Source of the DNA: Hymenoscyphus infarciens | Taxonomy: Eukaryota; Ascomycota; Leotiomycetes; Helotiales; Helotiaceae | Direction of reading: 5' to 3' | DNA: 64,000 nucleotides | Assembly: GCA_001414345.1 (NCBI GenBank) | Contig: LLCB01000180.1 | Span: forward strand, 54,535-118,534 | Part shown: positions 1 through 11,367 of the stretch, one piece after another | Layout of the letters: each line of letters begins with the position of its first letter | How positions within the stretch are numbered: the stretch's first letter is position 1 | Made by a program: the position numbers and the translations under genes | Notes under the pieces: generated by a model | What the model was told of the DNA's origin: nothing | Database searches by the model: none | The model's input: the letters and a program-made list of their open reading frames with translations, nothing else

Positions 1-1259
1 ATAGCACACACGTTGATCTTCTCCTTTTGAAAGGCAGGCGAAGTCGAGTCTTTCAAATATCCCCCTGGCCAAAAGAATAATTTTCCTCAAAACGAGAGAA
101 CTTTCCGATACGTAACCTTCCTTCTCTCCAAGTCGACCCTCGAAGAGAGAGAAGAGGCCGTTTATTTGCCCTGGTTACAAAAAGCATGTCTTTTTCATTC
201 ATGTTACACGAGGAAGATTCTCGGATGCTATTTCGTGAAGAGTAAATAGACCAACCACTTATTCGAATATAAAATATGACCTCCAAACATTCATCCAAAT
301 AAACTGATTAACCCCCACCTTCCATTCTTCTCCTAAATTGCACCCTGTAAAAGACCTGTCACTTCTACCTTCAATTTTACACTTCCTTCCAAGTAGTCAA
401 AAAAAAGCCCCCTTCCCAGTGTTTGTTTTGTAATCCCAAGCAAGAATTCAGAATCCGTTCTTATCTGAAGAAGTTCCAGTTCTATCTAAAAATACTTTCC
501 ACCATCGACGCATTGTTGGACTCTGGTGTTAGATACACTGGTTGAATTCCAAAGATAAGAGATCTTTAGCTTTTATATAGTACTCTCTCACTCGTTGTAA
601 TGACTTCTCGGTACCTGTCGTTTTCGAACCTTCCTACTCCTAGATGTATTTTGTACTTACGTAGATTAGTTCTTAGAGTAGCTAGTATTAGAGAAATAAG
701 ACCTCTCTTATTAGCTAAGAGAAAGATACTAAGCGATATTACCTAGCGAATGTTTAAGAGAAGTAAAAACATCTACTAGAGAAATCACTAAACCTCGAAC
801 AACTTCTAGAAAACGATTATTCTTATTTAAGCAATTACGAGTATTACTATAAAAGCCTTTTCTATTATATTTTGCTTTTTTAAGACGTTATCTCGCCGAC
901 CTTAGACTTAGTAAAGACACTATAAAATATACTAAAACTACTAGTTCGTTAGTAAGAATCTCGAAATATACGTCTTTTTCTATCTTAAATTATGATTTCT
1001 CTCTTAATACTCTACTTATATTAACCTTATAGTAATATTTAAACTACTTTTTGTTTATTTTTAGCTATTTCCGACCAAGTCCGTAAGATATAGTATTTTC
1101 TTAAGATATACTTAGAGGTGGTATATCGACTAAAATATATTATAGCTAAACTAGCCACTATTTCTCTCTAGTAAAAAGTCCTATCGTGTCGCTGCATAGT
1201 CCGGACCGGACCGGACCGGGCTATTTTGGACCGGTCGCTAGTCGCTGGTCCTCCTTCCG
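1..1259. other. gene-free stretch, partly AT-rich and RIP-like
   Basis: No supported gene. Bases 1-600 have ordinary composition with only short unconvincing frames. From about 600 to 1190 the DNA turns AT-rich, full of TA-containing words and short of CpA, as in RIP-treated repeats elsewhere in the window. Around 1200-1222 there is a short CCGGA-type tandem, directly before composition returns to normal. Confidence 0.5.
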
Positions 1260-2093
1260 ATGACAATTTTGTCATTGGCATCGCCAGTATCAAACATCTC
1301 AATTGTGTCTCCATTTGCGCACTTGATGCGTTCTTCGCCAAGCTCCTCAACACCTCCTCTGTCGCACCACTCCAACCAGTCGTCTTTGACCCCGTCCACC
1401 CCGCCTAACCCTACTCCTGCCTCTCCTCAACCATCTATCAATGGCGAGGACACACTACCTCAGCCTGGCTTCGGCTGGGAATTTGAATATACTCTAGAGG
1501 ATCGGATGCTCCGGAAGCAACATGAGGAGAATGCCCGCTTTCAACGATACGAGCGCTTTGGGATGCGGCGGGAAGAGGCAAGATTGCCAACACCAGATCA
1601 TCTTCGAGAGGCCTACAACGAACTTATAGAGGCTATTGAGAATGACAGGACACCATCTCTATCCCCGGAATGTGCGGCGGCTGACACTAGAAAACTACGA
1701 AGGGTGAATTCGACCCAGGGACACCTCGGACTCCAAGCTACTACGAAGAAAGGTTTGCGTCACGCAATACAAAAGGAACTCAGATACCCGGCTAATGATT
1801 TCTTCATAGGACAAAATTCTTTTCGTTTTCGCAACGAGATTCGAATATCAAAAGGCACATTTCCTTCAAGTTCTTCTATCCTTTCTTCATCCTATCTACG
1901 AACCGCTCAAGCATCATCGAACAGGACGTGCCACCCGCCTCCCGACGCTCGACGCTCGTTGATTCCTTATTCAAAAATACAGGCCAAGGCATTGTGGCCC
2001 CGACGGCCGAAGCATAGGGAGGGATCGATTCATAGGATGACAACGCGCTCAAAAGCAGCGCGGCTTTGCAAAGGATATGAAAGCGACCTCTGA
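1260..2093 (+). CDS. hypothetical protein, 277 aa, in a GC-normal island
   Basis: An open frame of 277 codons beginning at an ATG. The first ~75 residues are Ser/Pro/Thr-rich. Residues ~75-170 are charged and read like ordinary protein (many E, R, K; amphipathic helix-like). The C-terminal ~100 residues are basic and Ser-rich, and end in an Arg/Lys-rich tail. I do not recognise a family. The frame occupies a GC-normal island with RIP-like AT-rich DNA on its left and moderately AT-rich, gene-less DNA on its right. It could be a gene, an exon or a fragment of a mobile element. The start is uncertain because another frame overlaps at 1226-1408. Confidence 0.35.
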   Translation: MTILSLASPVSNISIVSPFAHLMRSSPSSSTPPLSHHSNQSSLTPSTPPNPTPASPQPSINGEDTLPQPGFGWEFEYTLEDRMLRKQHEENARFQRYERFGMRREEARLPTPDHLREAYNELIEAIENDRTPSLSPECAAADTRKLRRVNSTQGHLGLQATTKKGLRHAIQKELRYPANDFFIGQNSFRFRNEIRISKGTFPSSSSILSSSYLRTAQASSNRTCHPPPDARRSLIPYSKIQAKALWPRRPKHREGSIHRMTTRSKAARLCKGYESDL

Positions 2094-5000
2094 GATAATT
2101 CAGATTTTGAGTGAATAGTTAGTCACAAGAACAATATTTTAGCGACGCACACTGCTATAGCACTGGCGTTTATACCAGCTCTGCATAGACGACGTGAGGA
2201 TGGTCTAGAAGGAATCATGACGGATCGCTTGCTTAGTTTAAACCACGTTTTCAAAAATCTCGATAGCTTTCATACTCAAATCGGAATTTTAATAACTATA
2301 GAGGACCACTCGTCAAACCCTATTAAACTGTACTTACTAAAATTTATCGTCTCCTAATTATACTCTCAAGGTAGATTACACTTCTGCTCTCATTCATATA
2401 TTCACTGACGATAGTCACACTTACTCTCAAATAGCTGAAAGAAACCCCGTTTCAAGGTTTCAACCCCTTCGAATCTTTGGTTAATACCTCCTTATGCTCA
2501 GGGCGCTTATTTTGACAAAGTTCATATAAGATAGCACGAGTCTCATCAAACAAGTCTTAGGAGTCTGATTTAATAGTTGATATTTTGATGATTTTCGTTT
2601 TTGCAGCTTGATAGCGGGAAAAAACCAACAAGCATTCGCTGTAATTGCTTACGTTTACTACTAAAGATACAAGGGCTTTAAAAAGGTGCGATGCCTTCTA
2701 GTTTTACTGCACACCGAAAACTCCTATTAAAAGAGAACTGCTACTACCGAGTCTTTTAATCACAGTAAGCCTAAAATAGCTATTATAACAGGAAATTAAA
2801 CCTTGAACTTTTGATAAACTTCTCCGGCTAATCTTTATTTCAATTCTAAAAAGTACTAGAGAAAGAGAAATGACATTTTTGCCGTCGGTTTTGCTTCCAC
2901 TGTCGATTGTTATTACACTTTCCCTCGGAAAGTCCATACCCCCTGTCTTCGGAATAGAATGGTGTTTTCCACAGGGGGTATTGACGAAAATCCAAGAGAG
3001 GGCCCCTGTGGTCTGGATTTTCTGGATGTGTACAAAACCACTTTTTGCATATGTTAACGAGTCCCTCTAGTGCCTTGTAGGTAAGCTAAAATAGTATTGC
3101 CCCGTTGAGGCTTGCTATACCTGGTTCTTAAACAAACTTTTCGCATCCAAAAATTCTCAAGGCGCTGGTTCACATTTAAACATTTTGTACTAGTCTTATC
3201 ATCAAGACGAGACCTGACATTTCAAATGTGGATGCCACGTTATGAATAAGACGTTATTGACATGAAGTTGGAAAATAAACGGGGTCCCTTTTCACTTCTA
3301 AAACAGACTTGATTTTGCGAAAAGCAGAAAAGCATACACCGAAAATTACTTCCTTGTGGCCCAAGAGGAACCTCGTAATTATCAGATACATGGGCTACTT
3401 AAAACCTGGCACCTACATGTTCTTTCTCTGAACAATGAGTATATGTTCTTCGTTTTCGCATGCCTATGAGTACCCATTACCGAACTAGAAGGCATAATTT
3501 TGCGGGGAGTATTCTTGTATCTGCACTCACCTTGCGACTAAAGGAGTTCCGAGCGTATATGTCGCCTATTTACCATCCTCTATGGCTTAACTCTAAACCC
3601 TGTCCAAACTCGTTTCTCACATAAGATATTTCATTGTTGAAACGACAGTAAAACTAAACTTGACAGCAAACGGCGAGCACAGCTAGACTTCAAAAGGCCA
3701 AACACAACCCAAAGCCCTAGAAATCAGGACGCCTCTTACTAGAAACACCACCGGAACTCTCACTACCCATCCCAACTTACCTACACTCGCCAGATATCGC
3801 ATCTTGGTTATCATCTAGGTAACTAGGTTGGTGGACATGCTTGGAACCAGAGCCGAGAATTAAAAAAAGAGTGTTCGGGAATGAATTATATCCCGACCTT
3901 CGGGAGAAGTTGAGTAATAACCTCAATCTCCAAATTTAGTTCAGCTAACTCGATTTTTTAAAAAAAACCTTTAAACTAGAAACTTGGTGTTCAAAGTGAT
4001 TAAATAGACCTGCATAATCAAAATCCACGCGTACTTTTCACAGCTTAGACCTTTTCATGGAGTAAAAACTATCCCAACATTTAACAGTAATTTTTCCTTC
4101 CCTATATAAAGCCACCCTAAACTCATGGAGCAAATAACAGTAATAACACAAACCGGAACACGAGAAACATATTATAGTGTACGAGTCAATAACAACGCAT
4201 ATTCATGAAGACTGCCGCCTACATCTACGAAACCCCAAGCACTGAATCTACTTAAAAGCATAACCCCTGAAGCTCTCTCTCAAAACCATTACTCCCAAAA
4301 GGAACTTGTTCACGAAATCAACAACAGAAACCCCCAGAACCCCCCAAGTAAAAAAAATCAAAATCAACATTCAACCTATGTTTATGGTTAGTGTGGGTTC
4401 TAAATATGCTCTTAAGTGGCGAATTGGATAGACCCAGCATAGTTTCACACCATACAGAAAAAGGGTTACAAGATAAACATCCCATTACTTTTAGTAGCGC
4501 GAGCGCCAAGGGCAATTTGAAAACGCGCAACTTACTATTTGAAGCTCTTCCCTTCCCACGATCAACACAGGATACCAATAGCAAGCAGCCTGACGGACGC
4601 AGCTAAGTGGGATCGTTGCATTAGGAAGTTGTTAAACTGGCGGTACCATCATGATTCCTCAAACCCCCGATAGAAATCATCACTTCAAGTCCCGGAAAAC
4701 ATATGGACTTACTTGTCCACTTTTTTGTCAATTGGTGCGCTAGGACTGTGAACGACAGTAGAGGTAGAAGCGATGACAAGAAGTACGAATAAGATTGAAA
4801 ATTAGCAAGTAGTGAGTGCCAAGTAGAACCTCATGTTTTAACAGGCCACGGCTAGAGCCGCGAATCAAGGCTAGCACTAATCAGCGACAGTCCCCGATTG
4901 CCCATTCCCCCCCGAATACAGACTCCGACGTTTAAAGCCTCGCCGCTTGTGAATCAATCATTAGCTAGCTATAGATATGAAAGCAGTAGTAGTTACTCTT

Positions 5001-6103
5001 ACATCTGGTAAGACTCAAGTGGGATCACAAATCATTCAACGACTTCACATCAAACCAAGGGTATGGAAGTTTGCAAATTACAGAATCGTATCATTCTCTC
5101 TATTGACACCGACCGAAGTAGTAGCCTCCCTTCCATCACCGAGGCCACTCGAAAATGAAGGAGCAAGGAGTGCGACCTCCAAACCCTCCACAGATACCAT
5201 CAAGCTCCGTCCAGAAACACAAGCGTAAATCGTCCTCTCCATCAGCAAGAGCAACCAATGAGGCATCTCAGGAGTGATCAATCCTCCGAGTACAGCTTCC
5301 TCAATGTGCAGGCCACCCCCAAAGAATACGGCGACTCAGGAAGATTGAATAAACAAGTTTAGACAACCCGCCGAGACCTCTCCATATCTTGTGTGCCGTC
5401 AAGCGTCCGTACAGCAGGACGAGTAAACCACTACCAACTCCATGTCCATATAAAAGGTGAACTCAAGTCCTTCCATCAACTGAAGCCACAAATTGGCAAC
5501 TCCATCGTAGATTGTTGATCAAACAACCCCCAGAGAATACTTAATGCCTCCAATTTGCGTACCATCCATATTGCCGTGTTGTGGAAGGACAAGAACCAAG
5601 TAACAACACACTCCATATTTTCTCTACACCCCAAGCACAACACAAGGAACCCATGTGCCATCACCAATTTTTGGTCAAGAAAACAGAAATACAGTAAAAA
5701 TCTCCTCAACTTCCAAATGAAGTAGAGAGATCAGAAAAGAGAAAAAAAGCAGAAAACTAAACAAGAACAACCAGGGATTTCCTGGTGGTATAAACGCCTC
5801 CCGATGCATGTCTTTTTCGTAATTCTTCATCGTGTTTCGTCTCGTGCATGCAAATGACCCAACTCTAGAAACAAATATGCAGAAACTCCTGGGGTACAAC
5901 GTCGAAGGTATAGTTGAAAACTGAGCGCTTCAGAATTCAGAATCGAGGAGACCATGCGGTGACATCCAGTTACGCCGTCGCTTATGCGTTACAAAGAGAA
6001 ATAGTGGTACAATATCGTAAGTTTTTTGTACAAAAGGTCGGAAAATAGAGGCGGGGGTCGGTGGCGGATGTAAGGTTGGGTGAGGGGTTGGTGGTTGAAG
6101 ATC
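2094..6103. other. intergenic region without supported genes
   Basis: Four kilobases with only short overlapping frames on both strands. Bases 2100-4300 are moderately AT-rich and may be an old, partly RIP-mutated repeat. Bases 4300-6100 have normal composition. An 11-bp inverted repeat (ATACCCCCTGT, 2936-2946 and 2971-2981) was seen. No splice-joined reading frame with a recognisable family could be built here. Confidence 0.5.
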
Positions 6104-7827
6104 TCAAAGGATCATATTGAGGCCGTCCATTTGGAGGACCTTTTCCATCGGTGGCGATGGGCGTTTAGGGTCAAGACTAGCCATCTTTGCGTTCTCGAAG
6201 AGGGTCTTGGGGGAAGGGGAGCGCTTAGGGGTCTTTTCGACTCTTGAAGGGCTATCCAGCTTGGATTCAACTTTGTGTATGCGCTCCTTTCTCGGCTTCT
6301 TTGGGACAGCCTTCTTTGGGACAGCCTTCTTTGCGGCAGCCTTCTTTTGCTCCTTCAGCTCCTTGGCGAGTACCAACTTCTTCTTCTTCTTCTTCTTCTC
6401 TTGCTTCTTGATGCCCTCATCGTCGTCGGTCTCCTCAACAGATGGTGGTGGCGGTGATGCAGAGGGAGATGGAGATGGAGATGGAGATGCAGATGCAGAT
6501 GGGGAAGGGGAAGGGGAGGGAGAAGGTGGGGACATGGCACTTTGGCTTCTAGCCTTCATCTTTTCAAGCTTCTTCTTTTGACTTTTGGTGCGCAGAATGA
6601 TCCTAACCCGGCCAGGGGCCATTGAGTGGGAGCGGGACGACGCTGGTGTAGACTCAAAGGATGCTGTGCCACGTCGAGAGACGTCTTCGCTATCATAAGC
6701 GGACTCGGTATTATTTGTAGTTGGTTTGGTGATCTTGACTGCTGGGATTGGCTTGGCAGCACTTTGCCCCTTCTGTCGCTTATTAGGACCATAGATCTCA
6801 GCGTCATCTTCATCATCTTGGTCACGCTCGACGCTTTCAGATCCTCTTGATGGAGTAAGACGTCCGTCTGTTCCAGGGAAGCTGCTGTACTCCTCTTCCT
6901 CATCATAGAGTCTAGTTCCCGCGCGATCATAATTACCATTGCAAGCCGCGAGAGCCTTGCGTACATTGGCGATGGGATGTCCAGGGATAATCTGCAGGAG
7001 CTCTGCTACCATATCATCTGTGATTGTGACAACCTCTTTCTCTTGACTTGGAGGTGGGGATGGTGCAGGGGACCCTGCTCTGTCGAGCTGAAACTGAGCG
7101 AACTTGTCCCAATCGAAAGAAACAGTAGCAGGGCCTTCGAAGGGACCCCAAGTGTTTCTGACTGACGTGTAATGTTCACAATCCTAAATGATATGTTAGC
7201 AGTGGTTTGAGCGCAACGGTGAATATACATACATGCAAGGCAAGGAATGCCACTGGTCTTTCGACGTCATCCTGCTTGTACTTCATGTGGAGGATGGTAT
7301 GATCAAATCGGAAGATCACAACATCTATTTCGTAAGCTTGGGTAAAAGCCTGGATCTCCAAGTTGTCTGCAAAGACTCCAGACTTTGACATGCTGCGAAG
7401 GTGATTGGTCCAGGTATTCTCAACATCCTCCGCAGTTACAGCCTCGACATTGTATGTGGGTGCGCCGACGTTCTTTCGCTTTCGAACGCGCGTTGGATTG
7501 CTACGAATACCTCCTCCTCGGCGGATAGGCAGAAAAGGAATGTATTTGGGTTTGTTGTCGCGCAGTTGTTTGACCGTATCGGCTCGGATTTTGGCACTCT
7601 CGCCCTCGTGGCCGTACATTTGTTCGGAGAGAGCGTTAAAGAGACAATTGCCTAGAAGAAGATCGAGTCGTCAGCGCCTTGGTCTCTCAATTGGATTCAC
7701 ATGCGCGGTGGCGCCGAGGGGGGGGGGGGGGGGGTATCGCGGGGTCCTGGTCTCGAGGCTTACCATCTCCAGTCGTCTCGGTATGAACAAGATCGAACTT
7801 CTTCAACAGGGAAGCTGGCGAAGCCAT
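6104..7827 (-). CDS. OTU-family deubiquitinase with UBA-like domain (OTUD3-like)
   Basis: Three exons on the minus strand: 7827-7764, 7651-7233 and 7183-6104. Introns are 112 and 49 nt with GT/AG ends, and the product is 520 aa. The splice joins restore the OTU catalytic motif GDGNCLFNAL (Asp21, Cys24) and the downstream LALHDCEHYTSVRN motif (catalytic His165), so the cysteine-protease pair is complete. A UBA/CUE-like helix bundle follows at ~residues 215-255 (LLQIIPGHPIANVRKALAAC), then a long disordered tail with PS repeats and Lys/Ala-rich stretches. OTU followed by UBA is the arrangement of OTUD3, so the expected role is removal of ubiquitin from substrates. The first intron contains a 17-nt homopolymer (7718-7734). 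The gene is head-to-head with the D-amino-acid oxidase gene. Confidence 0.9.
7718..7734. repeat. G17 homopolymer inside the OTU gene intron
   Basis: An uninterrupted run of 17 G on the plus strand (C on the coding strand) lies in intron 1 of the deubiquitinase gene, between the branch region and the donor. It is likely to vary in length and to be a sequencing weak spot. Confidence 0.9.
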
Positions 7828-8289
7828 TTTTTGGTATGGAAAGAAGGGGAAAACGCGTGTAGAAAGGGTGAGAAGCTCTACTTCCAAGAAATGAAGCAGA
7901 AGAGCAAGTTGTTGGTGTGCGCAGAAAATCCAATTCAAAGGTGAGTCGCAACTTTTTCGAGGGGGAGGAAGGGAAGGGTTGTGTGTTCGTAGCCTTATCC
8001 AGGTTGTGTACAAAATTCTGCCGCCAAGGCCGGGGGCGGTGAGCTTATCTGTTTTCCAAAGCACGTGTTTAATTTCGATGCCGCCAGGGCACGTGGACGA
8101 CTTCACCAGGTGCTCCCAAGGTCGTCATGGGAGATGTTTTTTTTTGTGAATGGTTATGGTGTTTAGTAGCAGACGAACCTCATGAGCTACGCGTCTTCAA
8201 GCACCAAGCAAGCTGAGGGTAGTATAGCACAAAGGTACTACTGTAGTAACTAGGTTCTAAATTGTGTCTAAATTCCAACTCGAACTTGG

Positions 8290-8339
8290 GACCAGGACTA
8301 GGACTAGGACTAGGACTAGGACTAGGACCAGGACCAGGA
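8290..8339. repeat. hexamer microsatellite (GGACTA/GGACCA)n
   Basis: About eight copies of a 6-bp unit, GGACTA in the centre and GGACCA at both edges. Confidence 0.9.
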
Positions 8340-8462
8340 GCCCTTGCTCATAAACTAAAAACTAGACGTTCTCCTGGACCTGCACGCATGAGCATGCTAC
8401 CTAGTACAAGTAGCCGTGAGGGCACCTTCTGCAAGCCGATTGCCCCACGTCATTCATCCCGA

Positions 8463-8484
8463 GTTCGGTTCGGTTCGGTTCGGT
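8463..8484. repeat. pentamer microsatellite (GTTCG)n
   Basis: Four and a half copies of GTTCG in the shared promoter region of the OTU and oxidase genes. Confidence 0.8.
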
Positions 8485-8585
8485 CATTTTAGGCAAATTG
8501 CCAGGCCGAGAAGATGGGTAGTACGGAGTATATCGGCCTCGATCGGCCATTCTCTCCTCAAGAGTGGGCAAAATGGGCTCACGGC

Positions 8586-8660
8586 CTATCAAGACCATCA
8601 AGACTATCAAGACTATCAAGACTATCAAGACTATCAAGACTATCAAGACTATCAAGACTA
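8586..8660. repeat. 9-bp minisatellite (CTATCAAGA)n
   Basis: About eight near-perfect copies of CTATCAAGA. Because the unit is a multiple of three, frames stay open through it and create false repetitive peptides on both strands. Confidence 0.9.
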
Positions 8661-8849
8661 TATCACCAGCCCTCTCAAGTCAAGACTCACGTTGATTCCT
8701 CTTCAAGTGTAAAATGCTTCGAAGCCAAATTTCCTATTTATTAAACTGAAAATCAACTCCCACCTCAACAGCCCTCCCTCAAATCTCCTCTCCATCCCAC
8801 CCTAAAGGCTAAAGTCACCCCGTATCAGTTTGATATTGGAGACTTCAGT

Positions 8850-10665
8850 ATGCCAAACATTGTTGTAGTAGGGTATGTATTCCTCATTCCAACCTAACAT
8901 AAACTAACATCCTTCACAGCGCCGGCGTCACTGGTCTAACAACCGCTCTGCTACTATCCAAGAAACCGGGTTACCATGTGACCATCGTAGCAAAGCACAT
9001 GCCGGGCGATTATGATGTTGAATACACCTCCCCATGGGCCGGAGCAAACTGGTTGCCGTGAGTAATTATGATCGATATTCAAGTCATTTTCTGATTGATG
9101 CTTCATAGTATGGCAGATGCTGCTGGTAGCAAATGGGAAAACAATACATGGCCTGAACTGGCTCGGCTTGCTAAGGATGTACCAGAAGCTGGTATTCATT
9201 TTCAAAGTAAGTCTTGATTAAATTCAAAGCCAGCTTAGCACAAGAGCCTCCTTCTGGGTCTAGTGCGGTGCTAGTCAAGCACCGGCTAGATGCTATACTT
9301 TTCTCGGCATGTTTGTTTTCTTGTCTCAGAAGGATGTCGGCCCTCAAACGCAGCCCAACGGGTTCTCTTCTTCTGCGGGAATGAAGTCGAGAGAAACCAA
9401 AGCTCGACAAAAATCGAATCCGAGAACGACCCAAAATTCTCCCATGAGTTGGCTTGTCATGGTCGATGCTCTTGTGCGAAAGAGTCCCGTCAATTATTAC
9501 ACGCATTGCTCGAGGAGGTTTAGGAGAATGAGAAAGTTGATTTCTCGATTATCTTAGACCTTCTTGAGCAGTGACTTTAAGCCTCCTAGGTGACTAGGTG
9601 TATGCAAAGCGGCCAGGTCTCTTTCGCTCTCCCAGAACACCCGTTACCTACTTTGCCTCTCGCGATTTATCTCTACAACCCTACCTCTTGATGATCATTC
9701 GCTTGGGTATCTGACAACGCACACTTCTTCCTTACGTCTGCAAACTTTCTCTCTGGTTTTCCATTTTCCTCCTTCCACACGATCCACTCAAACAATCCTG
9801 CTCCCAAAACAATGCAAATCCTCAATTCGCTTCCGACTAACATCCCGCAGACACCGTAATCTACAACCGCGAGAAGGATGCCAACACGGCGACCGGTCTA
9901 TGGCTCAAAACCTTGACTTCCACCGAACCATGGTTCAAAAACGTCGTCAATGACTTCCGAATCGTTCCCAAAAAAGATATCCCAGCATTCGCAGACTCTG
10001 CAACAGCCTTCACTTCACTCTGCATCAACACCGCCATCTACCTCCCCTACCTAGTCTCTCAATGTCTCGCAAACGGCACGACCCTCACCCGCAAGACCAT
10101 TTCCCACATCGCCGAAGCAGCTTCTCTTCACCACAGCGGCGAAAAAGCCGATGTGGTTGTCAACTGCACGGGTCTACTTGCCTCCAAATTAGGAGGCGTG
10201 ATGGACGCAGAAGTCATCCCCGTCCGTGGTCAAATTGTAGTAGTCCGCAACGACCCAGGCGTCATGCTCACAATTTCCGGCACCGATGACGGCGAGGATG
10301 AACTCACCTACATCATGAAGCGCGCAGCAGGCGGAGGAACCATCCTCGGCGGCACATACCAAAAGGGAAAATCAGACTCAAACCCCGACCCAAACACAGC
10401 ATTACGAATCATGCGTAGAGCAGTGGAACTCTGCCCCGCTCTCACCAATGGGAAGGGAATCGAGGCTTTAGATGTTGTTAGACATGGTGTTGGGCTTAGA
10501 CCTTATAGAAATGGGGGTGTGAGACTTGAGAAGGAGAAGATTGAGGGGGAATGGGTGGTGCATAATTATGGACATGGTGGGTATGGGTACCAGTCTTCTT
10601 ATGGGTATTCGGATGATGCTATTGCGTTGGTGGATGAGGTTTTGGCGCCCAAGGCTAAGTTGTAG
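8850..10665 (+). CDS. D-amino-acid oxidase, peroxisomal (FAD-dependent)
   Basis: Four exons: 8850-8872, 8920-9057, 9109-9206 and 9851-10665, giving 357 aa, the usual length for this family. The first splice join restores the FAD-binding VVVGAGVTGLT motif (Gly8, Gly10, Gly13). Exon 2 gives [10 protein letters not shown]. Near the C terminus lies the family signature [17 protein letters not shown]. The last three residues are AKL, a PTS1 peroxisomal targeting signal. The enzyme oxidatively deaminates D-amino acids to 2-oxo acids, ammonia and hydrogen peroxide. Introns 1 and 2 are 47 and 51 nt. Intron 3 is 644 nt, unusually long here, but has a clean GTAAGT donor and a GACTAAC...CGCAG acceptor and keeps frame. 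Confidence 0.92.
9207..9850 (+). other. exceptionally long third intron of the oxidase gene
   Basis: This intron is 644 nt, while the other introns resolved in this window are about 45-112 nt. It contains open frames on both strands (for example 9171-9506 minus), none recognisable. It may hold an old inserted element or unannotated alternative exons. No clear terminal inverted repeat was found. Confidence 0.6.
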
Positions 10666-11367
10666 GGTTTCGATGATATGGTGATATATCTTTTTATTTA
10701 TTTATAACGGCCTTTTTCATATTGTCTTGTGTCCAGAGAAGGATCGACCGTAATCGAGCGAGATACCTTTTTCTTCAAATAAGTCTTCCTTTTACTATTC
10801 TACTTGCTACATCTTGACGTAAGAAGAGTGGGGGTAGCTTAGCAAGTAATTTTGAATATCAACTTATAGTATCCGACGTTATTTGGAAAACCAAGTCAGA
10901 GTTGTGGGGATTTACGGGAGTGTTTTCTAAATTAACTTATTCAGGAAGGGTGCGAAAAACGAAGTCAACTGAAATAAGGAAGGTAAGTGGTTGAGACTTT
11001 GGAAGTGGTAAGTTATGTTTTATGCGTAAACTTAGTAACAGAATTGGTTACATCAATTCCATAAACGATGACACAAACGCAACTTAGGCAATTCTATGAC
11101 AAGACTACTGGATAAGAAGTCAGGAAAGGAAATATAGGTAATCACGTATTCATTCTTATTGTCGATGTGCTTATGTTGTTATCGAATAGATACGCACGGG
11201 CAGCAGTGGGTCGTAGAAAAATCACGAGATAAATAGATGCAGAGTATCTTTTTGACGGAAATCAACAGCTTCAATTTCTTCTCGAATTATACTTCTGGTC
11301 TTTTGTCTGCGTGTAACTGATTTACTGGTGATTATTTGCGTTAACAAATCCTCCAATCTGAGTCACA
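10666..11367. other. intergenic region, no gene seen
   Basis: The spacer between the oxidase stop codon and the alpha/beta hydrolase start, both on the plus strand. It holds the oxidase 3' end and the hydrolase promoter. No long frame or repeat was seen. Confidence 0.5.

Larger units (their letters stand above)
7828..8849. promoter_or_regulatory. divergent intergenic region with three tandem repeats
   Basis: This 1-kb spacer separates the start codons of the OTU deubiquitinase (minus) and the D-amino-acid oxidase (plus), so it must hold both promoters. It contains three unrelated simple arrays, listed separately. No individual factor site can be assigned from sequence alone. Confidence 0.5.

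Noticed and set aside
2936..2981. 11-bp inverted repeat as a terminator or RNA hairpin
   Set aside because: No neighbouring gene or further conserved structure; too short to support a call.
6117..6581. Phe/Ser-rich plus-strand ORF over the deubiquitinase tail
   Set aside because: Complement of the low-complexity Lys/Ser/Pro tail of the minus-strand gene.
8262..8744. Repetitive ORFs on both strands (Gly-Leu and Tyr-Gln-Asp type peptides)
   Set aside because: They are translations of the 6-bp and 9-bp tandem arrays in the divergent promoter.
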